A DNA stretch of 52,585 nt, taken from the NCBI RefSeq assembly GCF_003013815.1, contig NZ_PRLH01000190.1:1-52585 (forward strand). The letters are read 5' to 3'. Shown piece after piece: positions 16,425 to 25,074 of this stretch. Position 1 is the stretch's first letter; each line of letters opens with the position of its first letter. The notes under the pieces were generated by a model. That model did not search any database. It had not been told where the DNA came from and worked only from the letters and a program-made list of their open reading frames with translations. This DNA is from Cyanothece sp. BG0011 (GTDB lineage: Bacteria; Cyanobacteriota; Cyanobacteriia; Cyanobacteriales; Microcystaceae). A program made the translations under genes and the position numbers.

Positions 16425-17630
16425 TTACTGAGGAAGAATATGAGAAATATTAAGAGAGTCAAAATAATGCTTTTCAATTGTTGCTGTAGAACTATCACAC
16501 CATTTAGCAACAATAGCAGGATTAACCCCTTTTGCTATCTGTTCAGTAATAAAAGTATCACGACAACAATAAGGAGTTGTATTCGGTTTTATGGGGTCAA
16601 CAAGCCTCTTCCAAGCATTACTAGAGAAGTTTCCATAATTAATATTTTTACCTTTGGGAGACAGAAAAATTAAGTCATCTTCATTCACTTCTTTGGGTTT
16701 GATAGATGATAAAATTTCTTGAAGTTCTAAGTTACAAGGAAACTCTCTTTTTCGATTATTCTTACTATGTTTAGTTCTAACGGCTTTACCATTGGTTAAT
16801 TGATAGATTCCACCATCAAAAGTTATCTTTTTAAAATCAGTGGAAATGTCTCCCCATCTTAACCCTATGGCTTCATTAGGTCGACATCCTGTAAAGAATA
16901 AAAATTTAACAAAGTTAGCATAATGACGATAAGAATAACCTGTATAACCTCTTTTATTCCAGTTGCCTTTATGATTTAGAAAAGCGTTAATAACTGCTTC
17001 TTTTTCTTTGGGAGTAAAGGCATTAGGTTTAGTTTCAACTTGATAGTTATGGACTAACTCGTTGGCCATACCTTCGTAGGGGTTAAGTCCTTTGACTAAC
17101 TTATGCTTTAGTCCCCATTTAAAAGCAGCATTAATATGAGTTAAAACCCGTTTAGCCATACTTTGAGTCGTGTGAGTAATCAGCCATTCTCGTAACTCTA
17201 ATGCTTCATAGGGAGACTTAATACCTGATTTTTTAAGATAATTTTCTACAGATGTTTTTAGATAATGAATTGTGGTTTCTTTAAGACTCAACCGCTTATA
17301 TTCAAAATACTTTTCCCACAAACTTAATAAACTAATATCGGGGTAAAGATCAGAAACTAATTGAAGATAATCTTTTTGTTTTACCTGGGGTTTGTATTGC
17401 TCTAGGGTAGCATCAAACCGGCCTAAGTCGATGTCATTCTGTATCGCTCGAAGCTTATTAAAGGCGATTGTACGGTTAGCAGGGGTATCAGATAGGTTAA
17501 GGGATAAAGTCTTCTGTTTACCTCCAAAAAGAGTCCTTGAGAACACGATAATAAGCTTTTCTCGTTGAACGCCTAATGTGCATTGACCTTGATAGTCATG
17601 GCCTTCAATTTCGACTTTCTTCCAAGGCAT
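16425..17630 (-). CDS. int: Tyrosine recombinase (integrase) of the element
   Basis: 401 residues. The N-terminal arm-binding region is followed by a core-binding SAM-like domain (about 95-185) and a catalytic domain. Box I is FTGCRPNEAIGLRW with the first catalytic Arg; box II is PYCCRDTFITEQ, keeping the second Arg but with Tyr where HxxR has His; the nucleophile is the Tyr in EKHYFD, 16 residues before the end. The phage-integrase family cuts and rejoins att sites at tRNA genes. The gene starts 137 bp inside the right att repeat and reads away from it; two TGACAGTCA boxes lie in its promoter region and might couple arm binding to autoregulation. Confidence 0.92.
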   Translation of the reverse strand: MPWKKVEIEGHDYQGQCTLGVQREKLIIVFSRTLFGGKQKTLSLNLSDTPANRTIAFNKLRAIQNDIDLGRFDATLEQYKPQVKQKDYLQLVSDLYPDISLLSLWEKYFEYKRLSLKETTIHYLKTSVENYLKKSGIKSPYEALELREWLITHTTQSMAKRVLTHINAAFKWGLKHKLVKGLNPYEGMANELVHNYQVETKPNAFTPKEKEAVINAFLNHKGNWNKRGYTGYSYRHYANFVKFLFFTGCRPNEAIGLRWGDISTDFKKITFDGGIYQLTNGKAVRTKHSKNNRKREFPCNLELQEILSSIKPKEVNEDDLIFLSPKGKNINYGNFSSNAWKRLVDPIKPNTTPYCCRDTFITEQIAKGVNPAIVAKWCDSSTATIEKHYFDSLNISHILPQ

Positions 17631-17676
17631 AAAGCATTAATCCATAAATAAAGATTATGGTTAACCATAGCACGAT

Positions 17677-17696
17677 TGACAGTCAAATGACAGTCA
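17677..17696. promoter_or_regulatory. Paired TGACAGTCA boxes, right end of element
   Basis: TGACAGTCA at 17677-17685 and 17688-17696, starts 11 bp apart, the same phasing as the left-end pair. They lie 47 bp upstream of the integrase start and 70 bp inside the att repeat. Likely integrase arm sites that may also act as integrase operator. Confidence 0.65.
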
Positions 17697-17766
17697 CTTC
17701 AAAAAAACTTTAGACTGTTAGGGGGAAGAGTCTTTATTTTAAAAGGTTTTAGCGTGATTAAACCGA

Positions 17767-17812
17767 TAGCCTTCCAAGCTAATGATGGGGGTTCGATTCC
17801 CCCCACCCGCTT
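17767..17812 (+). repeat. attachment site, 3' fragment of tRNA-Gly left by integration
   Basis: Identical to 11660-11705 over 46 bp: anticodon loop, T arm and acceptor 3' strand of tRNA-Gly, without the 5' half. It cannot form a tRNA. It lies 30 bp upstream of lgt, showing that before integration lgt directly followed the tRNA gene. Confidence 0.93.
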
Positions 17813-17842
17813 TATTAAAAAGGATATGATAAGTATGTTCAG

Positions 17843-18700
17843 ATGTCATGGGAAAAATGGCGATCGCTTATGCTTTTAGGGTTTCAATTTCAGTCTCCGG
17901 GTCCCATCTTATTTGAAGCAGGTCCACTGGTCATCCGTTGGTATGGTTTTTTAATTGCTAGTGCGGTATTAATTGGGGTAACCCTGTCTCAATGGTTAGC
18001 CAAACGTCGTCACGTTAACCCTGAATTAATTGGGGATTTAGCCATTTGGCTGGTCATAGCAGCCATACCTTGTGCCAGACTTTACTATGTAATCTTTCAG
18101 TGGCAAGAATACGCTCAACGCCCTGAAGACATCATCGCCATCTGGAAAGGAGGCATAGCCATTCACGGCGCGATTATTGGTGGCATCATAGCCGCCCTCA
18201 TTTTTGCTCGTATCAACAAAATTTCCGTGTGGCAATTGGGAGATTTAGTAGTTCCCTCTCTGGCATTAGGACAAGCTATCGGCCGATGGGGCAATTTCTT
18301 TAATTCTGAAGCCTTTGGCGCCCCCACTAATTTACCCTGGAAGCTTTATATACCCATTAATAACCGCCCCGTCGAATATCTGAGCGCTGAATACTTTCAT
18401 CCCACCTTTCTCTATGAGTCGGCTTGGAATATTATGGTGTTTATCCTGCTCATATCCTTATTCTTGTGGGGATTAAAACAGTCTAACCGTCTCCCTGTCG
18501 GAACCTTATCCCTAGTGTATTTAATCGCTTATAGTTGTGGCAGAATTTGGATAGAAGGATTAAGGACAGATAGTTTAATGTTAGGACCATTGAGGGTGGC
18601 ACAGGTTATTAGTTTAGTTATGATTAGTGTAGGGATTTTGGGGCTAGTGTGGTTATATCGTTTAAAGAAACCTTTACCAGACGTGGTTTCCCCTCAATAG
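17843..18700 (+). CDS. lgt: Prolipoprotein diacylglyceryl transferase
   Basis: 285 residues from ATG 17843; an ATG at 17870 ([13 protein letters not shown]) is an equally plausible start and matches the usual N-terminus better. Seven hydrophobic segments span the protein. Lgt signatures are present: [22 protein letters not shown] with the conserved His-Gly, [17 protein letters not shown] (the Lgt box) and HPTFLYES. It moves diacylglycerol from phosphatidylglycerol to the lipobox Cys of lipoprotein precursors in the plasma membrane; the lipoprotein at 21379 is a possible substrate. Its original upstream region is displaced by the element, so transcription may now depend on element sequence. 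Confidence 0.95.
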   Translation: MSWEKWRSLMLLGFQFQSPGPILFEAGPLVIRWYGFLIASAVLIGVTLSQWLAKRRHVNPELIGDLAIWLVIAAIPCARLYYVIFQWQEYAQRPEDIIAIWKGGIAIHGAIIGGIIAALIFARINKISVWQLGDLVVPSLALGQAIGRWGNFFNSEAFGAPTNLPWKLYIPINNRPVEYLSAEYFHPTFLYESAWNIMVFILLISLFLWGLKQSNRLPVGTLSLVYLIAYSCGRIWIEGLRTDSLMLGPLRVAQVISLVMISVGILGLVWLYRLKKPLPDVVSPQ

Positions 18701-18809
18701 TCTCCTGAGACAGGTGCCGATTCTCACTAGATCGTAGCGTCTGGTTTAGGAAATAAACAAGACTATCCAAGAAATCTCGTTTGATGTTTTTACATTGACC
18801 TCACACAAT

Positions 18810-21260
18810 ATGAAAACGCTACAATTGTTAAAAAGAAATCTCGAGAAATTACGACAACAGTATAAAAAGGGTCGTCGTTCCCCTCTGCAAGAAGCTCAAA
18901 GTCTAAGCAAAAAAGTCCCCTCTAAACCCCCTTATCAGTCCGACTGGTTAAACAAATTACATAAGTCAAAGCCCCTCCGTCAACTTCACCCACCTTTGAT
19001 GTGGGGACTAACTGTCATCTCTCTTACCAGTGTCATTGGTTATCGCTTCTATAACCAACCTCAACTATCGGTAGGAACCGTTTCCCCTGTCAAAGTGGTG
19101 GCTCCCAAAGATGGAACCTTTGAAGATGAAAAAACCACCGAAGAAAAGCGCAAAGAAGTTCGCACAGGGATTATTCCCATCTTGCAAAGAGATGCTCAAC
19201 TCACCAGCCAACTCAAAGGGGAATTAACCGAAACGATTATTGAAATTAGACAATTTCGTCAAGAAGTCGGCGCATTTCCTTTTATTAGTGTGTCCTCTAT
19301 TCCTCTTGCAACTCAACAATATTTGCGTAGCATTGATGAAAAAACATCGCAAACCATTCGCTCAACCTTACTGAATGACAACGCCCAAACAGCAGACAAC
19401 CTGACCCCCCAAGGCAAAGAAGCCATAACCCAGTTAAAAAACTATGAAAACACCACATCAACCACAACCCTAAAAGGCCTCTTAGACACTATCGAACAAT
19501 CTCGTAAACGTTACCATGCAGCGAAACGAGAAGTCTTAAACGCTAAAACATCCAATCTAACCCCAGAATTATTAGGGATATTTCTCAACCTGGACGATAA
19601 CACCTGGCAAACCACAGAAAAAACCTTAAACCTGACGTTAAATCGCATTTTATTACAAGGACTCCCCTCCGGAATGCCAGATTATTTGCTCAACGAAATT
19701 ATTAAAAATCAGCTAGAATCTGCGGACTCATCGGTACCTCAAGGTGCCATTACTGATTTATTAATGACAATTTTGCAAAATAAGCATAATTTGACAGTCG
19801 ATAAAGAGGCGACTAAACAAAGGGCCGAACAAGCAGCCCAGGCCGTCGAACCGGTCATTGTCGAAGTCAAAGCAGGAGATGTGATTGTCGAAGCAGGGGA
19901 AAAAATTACCCAAGAAGAATTTGTTCTCTTAGATAGTTTTCAACTCAGTCGTCGGGGGATTAATTGGATCGGTTTAGGCATTGTTGCGGTGATTGTCATG
20001 GGAACAGTCACTATTTTTTGCGTGGTGAGTCACAAAATTCATCGCCCCATGCGTCGCCGAGATCATGTCCTCCTCTGTCTGTTAAGTTTGAGTACCCCCC
20101 TATTAGCGATTTTCAATCTCGGTTACACTAATTTGCCGGCTGTGGGGCTGCTGACCAGTAGTTTTTATGGGCCCACCTTGGCTATCACTCAAGTGGTCTT
20201 ATTGAGTGGATTATCCACCTTTGCCGCCACCACCATTAACTGGAGTTATGTCCTAGCCGGAACTGCCGGGGGACTGTTGGCCGCTTCTGTGGCTTGGAGA
20301 TTGCGATCGCGGGATGAATTGGCCTGTTTAGGGGGTGTGGTGGGACTGGTACAAGGGAGTCTCTATTTTATCGGTTATCTCATTGTTGCCCCTGTGGCCG
20401 GTACCATTTGGTCTGTGGTGTTACCTGAAGCCATCATTTATGGATTATCGGGGATTGCTTGGAGTGTCATGGCGTTAGGGGTTTCTCCCTATTTAGAACG
20501 TCTCTTTGATTTAGTGACCCCTATTCGTTTAGTGGAGTTGGCTAACCCCAATTGTGCCTTACTGAAACGCTTAGCCACCGAAACCCCTGGAACGTTTCAA
20601 CACACTCTCTTTGTGGCTTGTTTGGCTGAAGCCGCCGGCCGTGAATTACACTGTAATGTAGAGTTGATTCGCGCCGGTACTTTATATCATGATATCGGCA
20701 AAATGCACGACCCCATGGGCTTTATTGAAAATCAAATGGGTAACCCCAATAAACACGATATAATTAATGACCCTTGGGTGAGTGTGGAGATTATTAAAAA
20801 GCACGTTTCAGAAGGGTTGGTGATGGCCAATAAATATGGTCTCCCTAGAGTCATTCGTGACTTTATTCCTGAACATCAAGGGACTTTACTCATTTCTTAT
20901 TTTTATTATCAAGCTAAACAAGAAGCGGAACGCAACGGGACAGAAATGATTGCTGAAGAAGCGTTTCGCTATGCTGGCCCCATTCCTCAGTCACGAGAAA
21001 CCGGCATTGTCATGTTAGCTGATGGATGTGAGGCGGCTTTACGTTCTCTAAAAGAAGCAACGCCAGAAACCGCTTTAGCTATGATTCAAAAGATTTTTAA
21101 AGCCCGTTGGCGAGATAATCAATTAAAAGATAGTGGGATTAAATATGAGGAATTACCCATTATTGCTGAGGTGTTTGTGAAGGTTTGGCAACAGTTTCAT
21201 CACCAAAGAATTGTTTATCCGAAAGCAGCCCTAGAACCTCAAAATAATAAGCAAGCTTAA
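18810..21260 (+). CDS. 7TM-HD phosphodiesterase, PgpH type (predicted c-di-AMP hydrolase)
   Basis: 816 residues from the ATG at 18810; a TTG 15 bases upstream is less likely. One TM helix near residue 70 is followed by a large extracytoplasmic 7TMR-HDED domain (about 90-370), a block of seven TM helices (about 385-570) and a cytoplasmic HD domain: HTLFVACLAEAAG with the first His, TLYHDIGKMHDP with the His-Asp pair, then EHQGT. This order is that of PgpH, which hydrolyses cyclic di-AMP to pApA. In cyanobacteria c-di-AMP relates to potassium and osmotic or day-night control (family knowledge). It is transcribed alone, 110 bp after lgt. Confidence 0.9.
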   Translation: MKTLQLLKRNLEKLRQQYKKGRRSPLQEAQSLSKKVPSKPPYQSDWLNKLHKSKPLRQLHPPLMWGLTVISLTSVIGYRFYNQPQLSVGTVSPVKVVAPKDGTFEDEKTTEEKRKEVRTGIIPILQRDAQLTSQLKGELTETIIEIRQFRQEVGAFPFISVSSIPLATQQYLRSIDEKTSQTIRSTLLNDNAQTADNLTPQGKEAITQLKNYENTTSTTTLKGLLDTIEQSRKRYHAAKREVLNAKTSNLTPELLGIFLNLDDNTWQTTEKTLNLTLNRILLQGLPSGMPDYLLNEIIKNQLESADSSVPQGAITDLLMTILQNKHNLTVDKEATKQRAEQAAQAVEPVIVEVKAGDVIVEAGEKITQEEFVLLDSFQLSRRGINWIGLGIVAVIVMGTVTIFCVVSHKIHRPMRRRDHVLLCLLSLSTPLLAIFNLGYTNLPAVGLLTSSFYGPTLAITQVVLLSGLSTFAATTINWSYVLAGTAGGLLAASVAWRLRSRDELACLGGVVGLVQGSLYFIGYLIVAPVAGTIWSVVLPEAIIYGLSGIAWSVMALGVSPYLERLFDLVTPIRLVELANPNCALLKRLATETPGTFQHTLFVACLAEAAGRELHCNVELIRAGTLYHDIGKMHDPMGFIENQMGNPNKHDIINDPWVSVEIIKKHVSEGLVMANKYGLPRVIRDFIPEHQGTLLISYFYYQAKQEAERNGTEMIAEEAFRYAGPIPQSRETGIVMLADGCEAALRSLKEATPETALAMIQKIFKARWRDNQLKDSGIKYEELPIIAEVFVKVWQQFHHQRIVYPKAALEPQNNKQA

Positions 21261-21337
21261 TTGTTACATGACATTTCATGATTGAAAAAAGTTGACCTAA
21301 AAAAATGCTTTCAACCCTGTAACTTCAGGGGTGGGTA

Positions 21338-21365
21338 ATTCTAAATTCTACATTCTAAATTCTAC
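21338..21365. repeat. Tandem 14-bp repeat attctaaattctac
   Basis: Two perfect adjacent copies of ATTCTAAATTCTAC (21338-21351, 21352-21365) plus a partial third, just before the SLH lipoprotein gene. The same words recur near 9970-10000, so this is a dispersed simple repeat of this genome. Confidence 0.7.
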
Positions 21366-21378
21366 ATTCTGATTGACT

Positions 21379-22539
21379 ATGTATCGTTATCTCATTCTTA
21401 GCTTACTTTTTCCTGTTGTTACCGCTTGTAGTAATATTAGTGACTTAGAAAATCGCTTTTCTCCTAATCCTGAACTCGCTGAACAACAAGAGGATGTTAC
21501 ACAATCTCCCCTAGAAATTCCTAATAGTTTTCCTGATACCATTCCTCAATATTCTAACTCAGAAGTACAAGAAGTTTCTGAGAATTTAACCAATGAAAAA
21601 GGGTTAATTCGCTGGTCATCTTCTGATTCTATTGGTCAAATTAGTGAGTTTTATCAAGAACAATTCAACCGTAATAACTGGGAAATCAGTCAACCGTTTA
21701 ATGAAGAAAATAATACCTTAATTGCTCAAAAAGATGGATTAGAAGTACAATTATCTTTTCTTTCTGCTAGTAATGGGAATACAGATTATTCTCTTCGTTA
21801 TCAAACCTTAAATGGTTCAACTGCATCAAACACAGAAGAAAAACCTACCTCTTCTCAAACAAAAAATGATAATAATACCAATTTAGAAAACGTACCTCAA
21901 TCTTTAAAATCATACGTCGCAGATGTTCGTCAGTTAGGGACAGTTAACTTGAATAATACTGATAATAAAACCGTTAAAGAAAGCGGTATTATTAACCGTC
22001 GAACCTATGCACGATGGTTAGTGGAAACTTATAATAAATTTTATGACAATAACCCTGCTAAACAAATTAGATTAGGGGTTGAAACTGCTAAACCTGCTTT
22101 TTCTGATGTGTCGAGTAATGACCCCGACTTTGCGGTTATTCAAGGGTTAGCGGAAGCTGGAATTATTCCCTCTCCCTTAACAGGAAATAGTAGTGCTTCT
22201 TTATTCCGTCCCGATAACCCTTTAACCAGAGAAGATTTAGTTACCTGGAAAGTGCCTTTAGACATGGGCAAAGGATTACCACAAGCTTCTATTGATAATA
22301 TCAAAGAAACCTGGGGGTTTCAAGATACAACGAAAATAGATACAAAAGCCATACAAGCATTATATGCAGATTTTCAAAATGGCGAACAATCAAATGTAAG
22401 GCGTGTCTTCGGATATACCACACTATTTCAACCCAATAAAGGGGTAACTTTACCTGAAGCTGCTGCTAGTTTATGGTATTTTGGCTATCAAGGGGATGGA
22501 CTTTCGGCTGAAGATGTATTATCTATAAATAATGAATAA
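21379..22539 (+). CDS. SLH-domain lipoprotein
   Basis: 386 residues from ATG 21379; an upstream TTG is dismissed. A 16-residue signal peptide ends in a lipobox (VVTAC, Cys17), so the mature protein should be lipid-anchored. Residues about 40-140 form an unknown domain that resembles a small alpha/beta lipoprotein module (FYQEQFNRNNWEIS). From about 185 on, S-layer-homology-like repeats appear: NRRTYARWLVETYN, AFSDVSSNDPDFAVIQGLAEAGII, LFRPDNPLTREDLVTW. SLH repeats bind cell-wall polymers. Cyanobacterial proteins of this layout are common but of unknown function. Confidence 0.82.
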   Translation: MYRYLILSLLFPVVTACSNISDLENRFSPNPELAEQQEDVTQSPLEIPNSFPDTIPQYSNSEVQEVSENLTNEKGLIRWSSSDSIGQISEFYQEQFNRNNWEISQPFNEENNTLIAQKDGLEVQLSFLSASNGNTDYSLRYQTLNGSTASNTEEKPTSSQTKNDNNTNLENVPQSLKSYVADVRQLGTVNLNNTDNKTVKESGIINRRTYARWLVETYNKFYDNNPAKQIRLGVETAKPAFSDVSSNDPDFAVIQGLAEAGIIPSPLTGNSSASLFRPDNPLTREDLVTWKVPLDMGKGLPQASIDNIKETWGFQDTTKIDTKAIQALYADFQNGEQSNVRRVFGYTTLFQPNKGVTLPEAAASLWYFGYQGDGLSAEDVLSINNE

Positions 22540-22666
22540 TTAATCTGTTTTTTTATTATCCTACAACAAGAAAAAATGATTGATGAGATATTGTTTACTA
22601 TCCATTGCCTCTTGCCTCTTGCCTTCGACTCAGACTTTATTCTCATAATTAATTATTGATTGCTAT

Positions 22667-24007
22667 ATGTCTGATATTCGAGAATCATTTATTCCTTTTC
22701 GTCGTACAGATATCATTAATCTTTGTCTTGAAGACGGTAAACTTCAAGACAAAGATATTAAATTATTTCAAGAATTCTGTGATATTTTAACTGCTTTTTT
22801 TCATTTTCGCTTTCATTATACTTTGGAAAAAATCAAAGATAATTATACTGTTTTTAACCCTAATTCTGATGTAAAAACGTTACAAGAACCAAGTTTAGAA
22901 CAGTATGAAGAGATGGAAAATAATGTACTTCAAGGGTTTAAATATGTTTTAGAAAGAGCTAATTATATTCAACTTCCTGATGAAATTATCCAGAAATCTT
23001 TGCAAGCAAAATCTTTAATTAATTTACAAACAGATGTCGACTTTGATGATTTTGAACATTTATATTGTTATTATCGGGGAGATATTAATAAAACAATTAC
23101 CCTCAAAAAATTTAAGTTTTTTGAGCAAGAAAAAATTATTGATATTTTAGAAAGAGTTGTTTTATTAATTAAGTTTAAAGGTTCAGGATATTTTCAAGCA
23201 AAAGCCAAAAAAGATAAGAAATATCAAGACCTTAACTTTACACCAGGCAAAATGTATCTTTATTTCTATAAAAATATACCAAAACTTGATCTTGATCTTC
23301 TTTTTCCTAATATTAAAACTAGCATGACTTGGAAAGATAAATTAATGTTTGGTGTTCCTGCTATTGGTGCAGCCGTTCCTTTAATATTGCGAGCCGTTCC
23401 TAATATTTTACTGATTATTGTTGCTATTTTTATCTTACTTAGAGCAGATTCTGTTGTACAATCTATTGAGGTTGACAAGGAAAAAGTTCGTGATATTATG
23501 CCTATTTTAGTGGCAACTTTATCCTTAGCTGTGACATTAGGAGGATTTGCTGTTAAACAATATACTAAATATAAAAGCAAAGAAATTAAATTTCAAAAAG
23601 AAGTTAGTGATACTTTATTTTTTAAGAATTTAGCGAATAATGCTAGTGTTTTTCAAGCATTGACCGATATTGCAGAAGAAGAAGAATGTAAAGAAATTAT
23701 TTTAGTCTATTATAATCTCTTAACCAGTCAAGAACAATTAACCCCTGAACAGTTGGATAGAAAAATTGAACAATGGATGATGGAAAAATTAGGTATTGCC
23801 ATTGATTTTGATATACATGGACCCCTGAATAACTTAGAAAAAATTAGAGGAAAAATTGTTTATGAAGATAACAATGAAAATAAAATAAAAGAAGTTTCTT
23901 TATTATCTTATGATCAGCAAGAAAATATCAATATTTTATCTCTAGAACAATCAAAAATGATTTTAGACTATGTTTGGGATAATGCCTTTCAATACAATGG
24001 ATGTTAA
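22667..24007 (+). CDS. DUF3754-like membrane protein
   Basis: 446 residues. The N-terminal half is soluble and charged, with FEQEKIIDILERVVLLIKF and LYFYKNIPKLDLDLLFPN. Three hydrophobic segments follow at about 225-300 (VPAIGAAVPLIL, IVAIFILL, LVATLSLAVTLGGFAV), then VKQYTKYKSKEIKFQKEVSDTL and a helical C-terminus. This pattern resembles DUF3754, found in cyanobacteria, plants and the mitochondrial TMEM143 (from memory). The role is unknown; a membrane anchor with cytosolic domains on both sides is likely. It is single, with 7-bp ttgcctc repeats in the gap before it (about 22614-22625). Confidence 0.65.
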   Translation: MSDIRESFIPFRRTDIINLCLEDGKLQDKDIKLFQEFCDILTAFFHFRFHYTLEKIKDNYTVFNPNSDVKTLQEPSLEQYEEMENNVLQGFKYVLERANYIQLPDEIIQKSLQAKSLINLQTDVDFDDFEHLYCYYRGDINKTITLKKFKFFEQEKIIDILERVVLLIKFKGSGYFQAKAKKDKKYQDLNFTPGKMYLYFYKNIPKLDLDLLFPNIKTSMTWKDKLMFGVPAIGAAVPLILRAVPNILLIIVAIFILLRADSVVQSIEVDKEKVRDIMPILVATLSLAVTLGGFAVKQYTKYKSKEIKFQKEVSDTLFFKNLANNASVFQALTDIAEEEECKEIILVYYNLLTSQEQLTPEQLDRKIEQWMMEKLGIAIDFDIHGPLNNLEKIRGKIVYEDNNENKIKEVSLLSYDQQENINILSLEQSKMILDYVWDNAFQYNGC

Positions 24008-24164
24008 AAAGATTTCTTGTTTTCTCGCAATAAAAATCTTGGATTTTCCTCAGTATATATGATAATCACTAATATTGATTGGTAGGATCAGCCTTAAAAT
24101 AAAAATAGTCCCCTGGCACTTACCAAGGAGACATCTACAAACTTACTAATATGATGGTAACACG

Positions 24165-24452
24165 ATGACAGAAGACAGATTAACCCGAATAGAAAAGATT
24201 GTCGAATCTAATGCTAAATCCATTGAAGCGTTAAGTGATGCCGTAGCACAAGATCGAAAAGAAAGAGCGCAGGAGCGAAAAGAATGGGCGCAGGATCGTC
24301 GCCGTATTTTTGAGTGGATGGCTAGATTATCAGCCGCACAAAGGGACTTTTACGAGGTTCAAGCTGATTATATTCGTCACATTGAGGAGATAGAGGATCG
24401 CTTAGCGCAAATCCTTGATCGCTTAACTCCCCAAAACGAGGATCAACCGTAA
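24165..24452 (+). CDS. Small coiled-coil protein
   Basis: 95 residues, almost wholly helical and charged: TRIEKIVESNAKSIEALSDA, then an Arg/Glu-rich repeat (RKERAQERKEWAQDRR) and IRHIEEIEDRLAQILDRL. No TM segment, no catalytic motif. Such short coiled coils are frequent in cyanobacterial accessory regions. It precedes the BrnT/BrnA genes by 104 bp on the same strand, with no visible link. Confidence 0.6.
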   Translation: MTEDRLTRIEKIVESNAKSIEALSDAVAQDRKERAQERKEWAQDRRRIFEWMARLSAAQRDFYEVQADYIRHIEEIEDRLAQILDRLTPQNEDQP

Positions 24453-24556
24453 CCATTTTTGGGATGGCCACCATGCTATTTTTATAAGCAAAACTTATCA
24501 CTTTTAGGAAACGGGGAATAAACTGCCTTGATTTATGATAGAAAGAACGATCATAG

Positions 24557-24871
24557 ATGAATATTCCCCAAGTTTTTGAGTGGGACGAAAACAAACGTCA
24601 AGCTAATATAGAAAAACATGGGATAGACTTTGCTGACATCAGACCAATCTTAAGTAATCCCATTATTGAGTTCATAGACAACCGTAAAGACTATGGAGAA
24701 ATCAGAACTATCTTACTGGGACAAATCGAGGGACGGGTTCTTTATGTCGTTTATACCCAACGGGGTTCTATCAAAAGAATAATCAGTGCTAGGAAGGCCA
24801 ACAAACGTGAACAAAGAAAATATTACGAGAGTAACTCTCCAAGAATGGGCAGCAATGAAGGGTCAAACTGA
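24557..24871 (+). CDS. brnT: BrnT-family type II toxin
   Basis: 104 residues. The N-terminus FEWDENKRQANIEKHGIDFAD is the BrnT hallmark; GQIEGRVLYVVYTQRGSIKRIISARKANKREQRKYY gives the RelE-like core with the basic active-site region. Related toxins cleave mRNA and are neutralised by BrnA. The C-terminal extension after KYY comes from the overlap with the antitoxin gene, which starts 65 bp before this stop. Normal order (toxin first) for the brnTA module. The pair likely represses its own promoter. Confidence 0.9.
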   Translation: MNIPQVFEWDENKRQANIEKHGIDFADIRPILSNPIIEFIDNRKDYGEIRTILLGQIEGRVLYVVYTQRGSIKRIISARKANKREQRKYYESNSPRMGSNEGSN

Positions 24872-25013
24872 TTGGGATCGGGTTGATGCTATGACGGATG
24901 AGGAAATAGAACAAAACGCCCTAGATGATCCCGATGCTCAACCTATTTCTGATGAGATGTGGGAAAATGCTAAGGTGATTTTACCTGAACAAGATACCGT
25001 AGCAAAAGGTTAA
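24807..25013 (+). CDS. brnA: BrnA-family antitoxin
   Basis: About 68 residues from a GTG at 24807 (VNKENITRVTLQEWAAMKGQ). I chose this start because AGGAAGG lies 9 bp before it; an upstream GTG at 24786 adds seven residues. The middle carries TDWDRVDAMTDEEIE and the end DPDAQPISDEMWENAKVI, both diagnostic of BrnA antitoxins. The family usually has a C-terminal ribbon-helix-helix; here the sequence ends about 15 residues after that block, so the DNA-binding part may be short or absent. Confidence 0.85.
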   Translation: MNKENITRVTLQEWAAMKGQTDWDRVDAMTDEEIEQNALDDPDAQPISDEMWENAKVILPEQDTVAKG

Positions 25014-25074
25014 CTATAGTTAGTGCCATAAGATGGTTGTAAAAAAAAGTGTCTATTAACCAACTGGTTATTAG

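Larger units (their letters stand above)
11660..17812. mobile_element. 6.1-kb integrative element in tRNA-Gly (integrative plasmid or satellite-like)
   Basis: Bounded by 46-bp perfect direct repeats of the tRNA-Gly 3' half (11660-11705 and 17767-17812), unit length 6107 bp. All element genes run on the minus strand, opposite to the flanking tRNA and lgt. In order from the right: tyrosine recombinase, RHH/coiled-coil protein, iteron-like array, primase-helicase in two frames, small basic protein. No capsid, terminase, relaxase or obvious cargo is present. Inward of both repeats are pairs of TGACAGTCA boxes. The intact tRNA lies at the end away from the integrase. A HIP1 site in the primase gene (15143-15150) suggests long residence in cyanobacteria. 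Confidence 0.9.

Noticed and set aside
11640-17812. CRISPR array or defence island
   Set aside because: The repeats in the element are short boxes without uniform spacers, and no cas or known defence gene is nearby.
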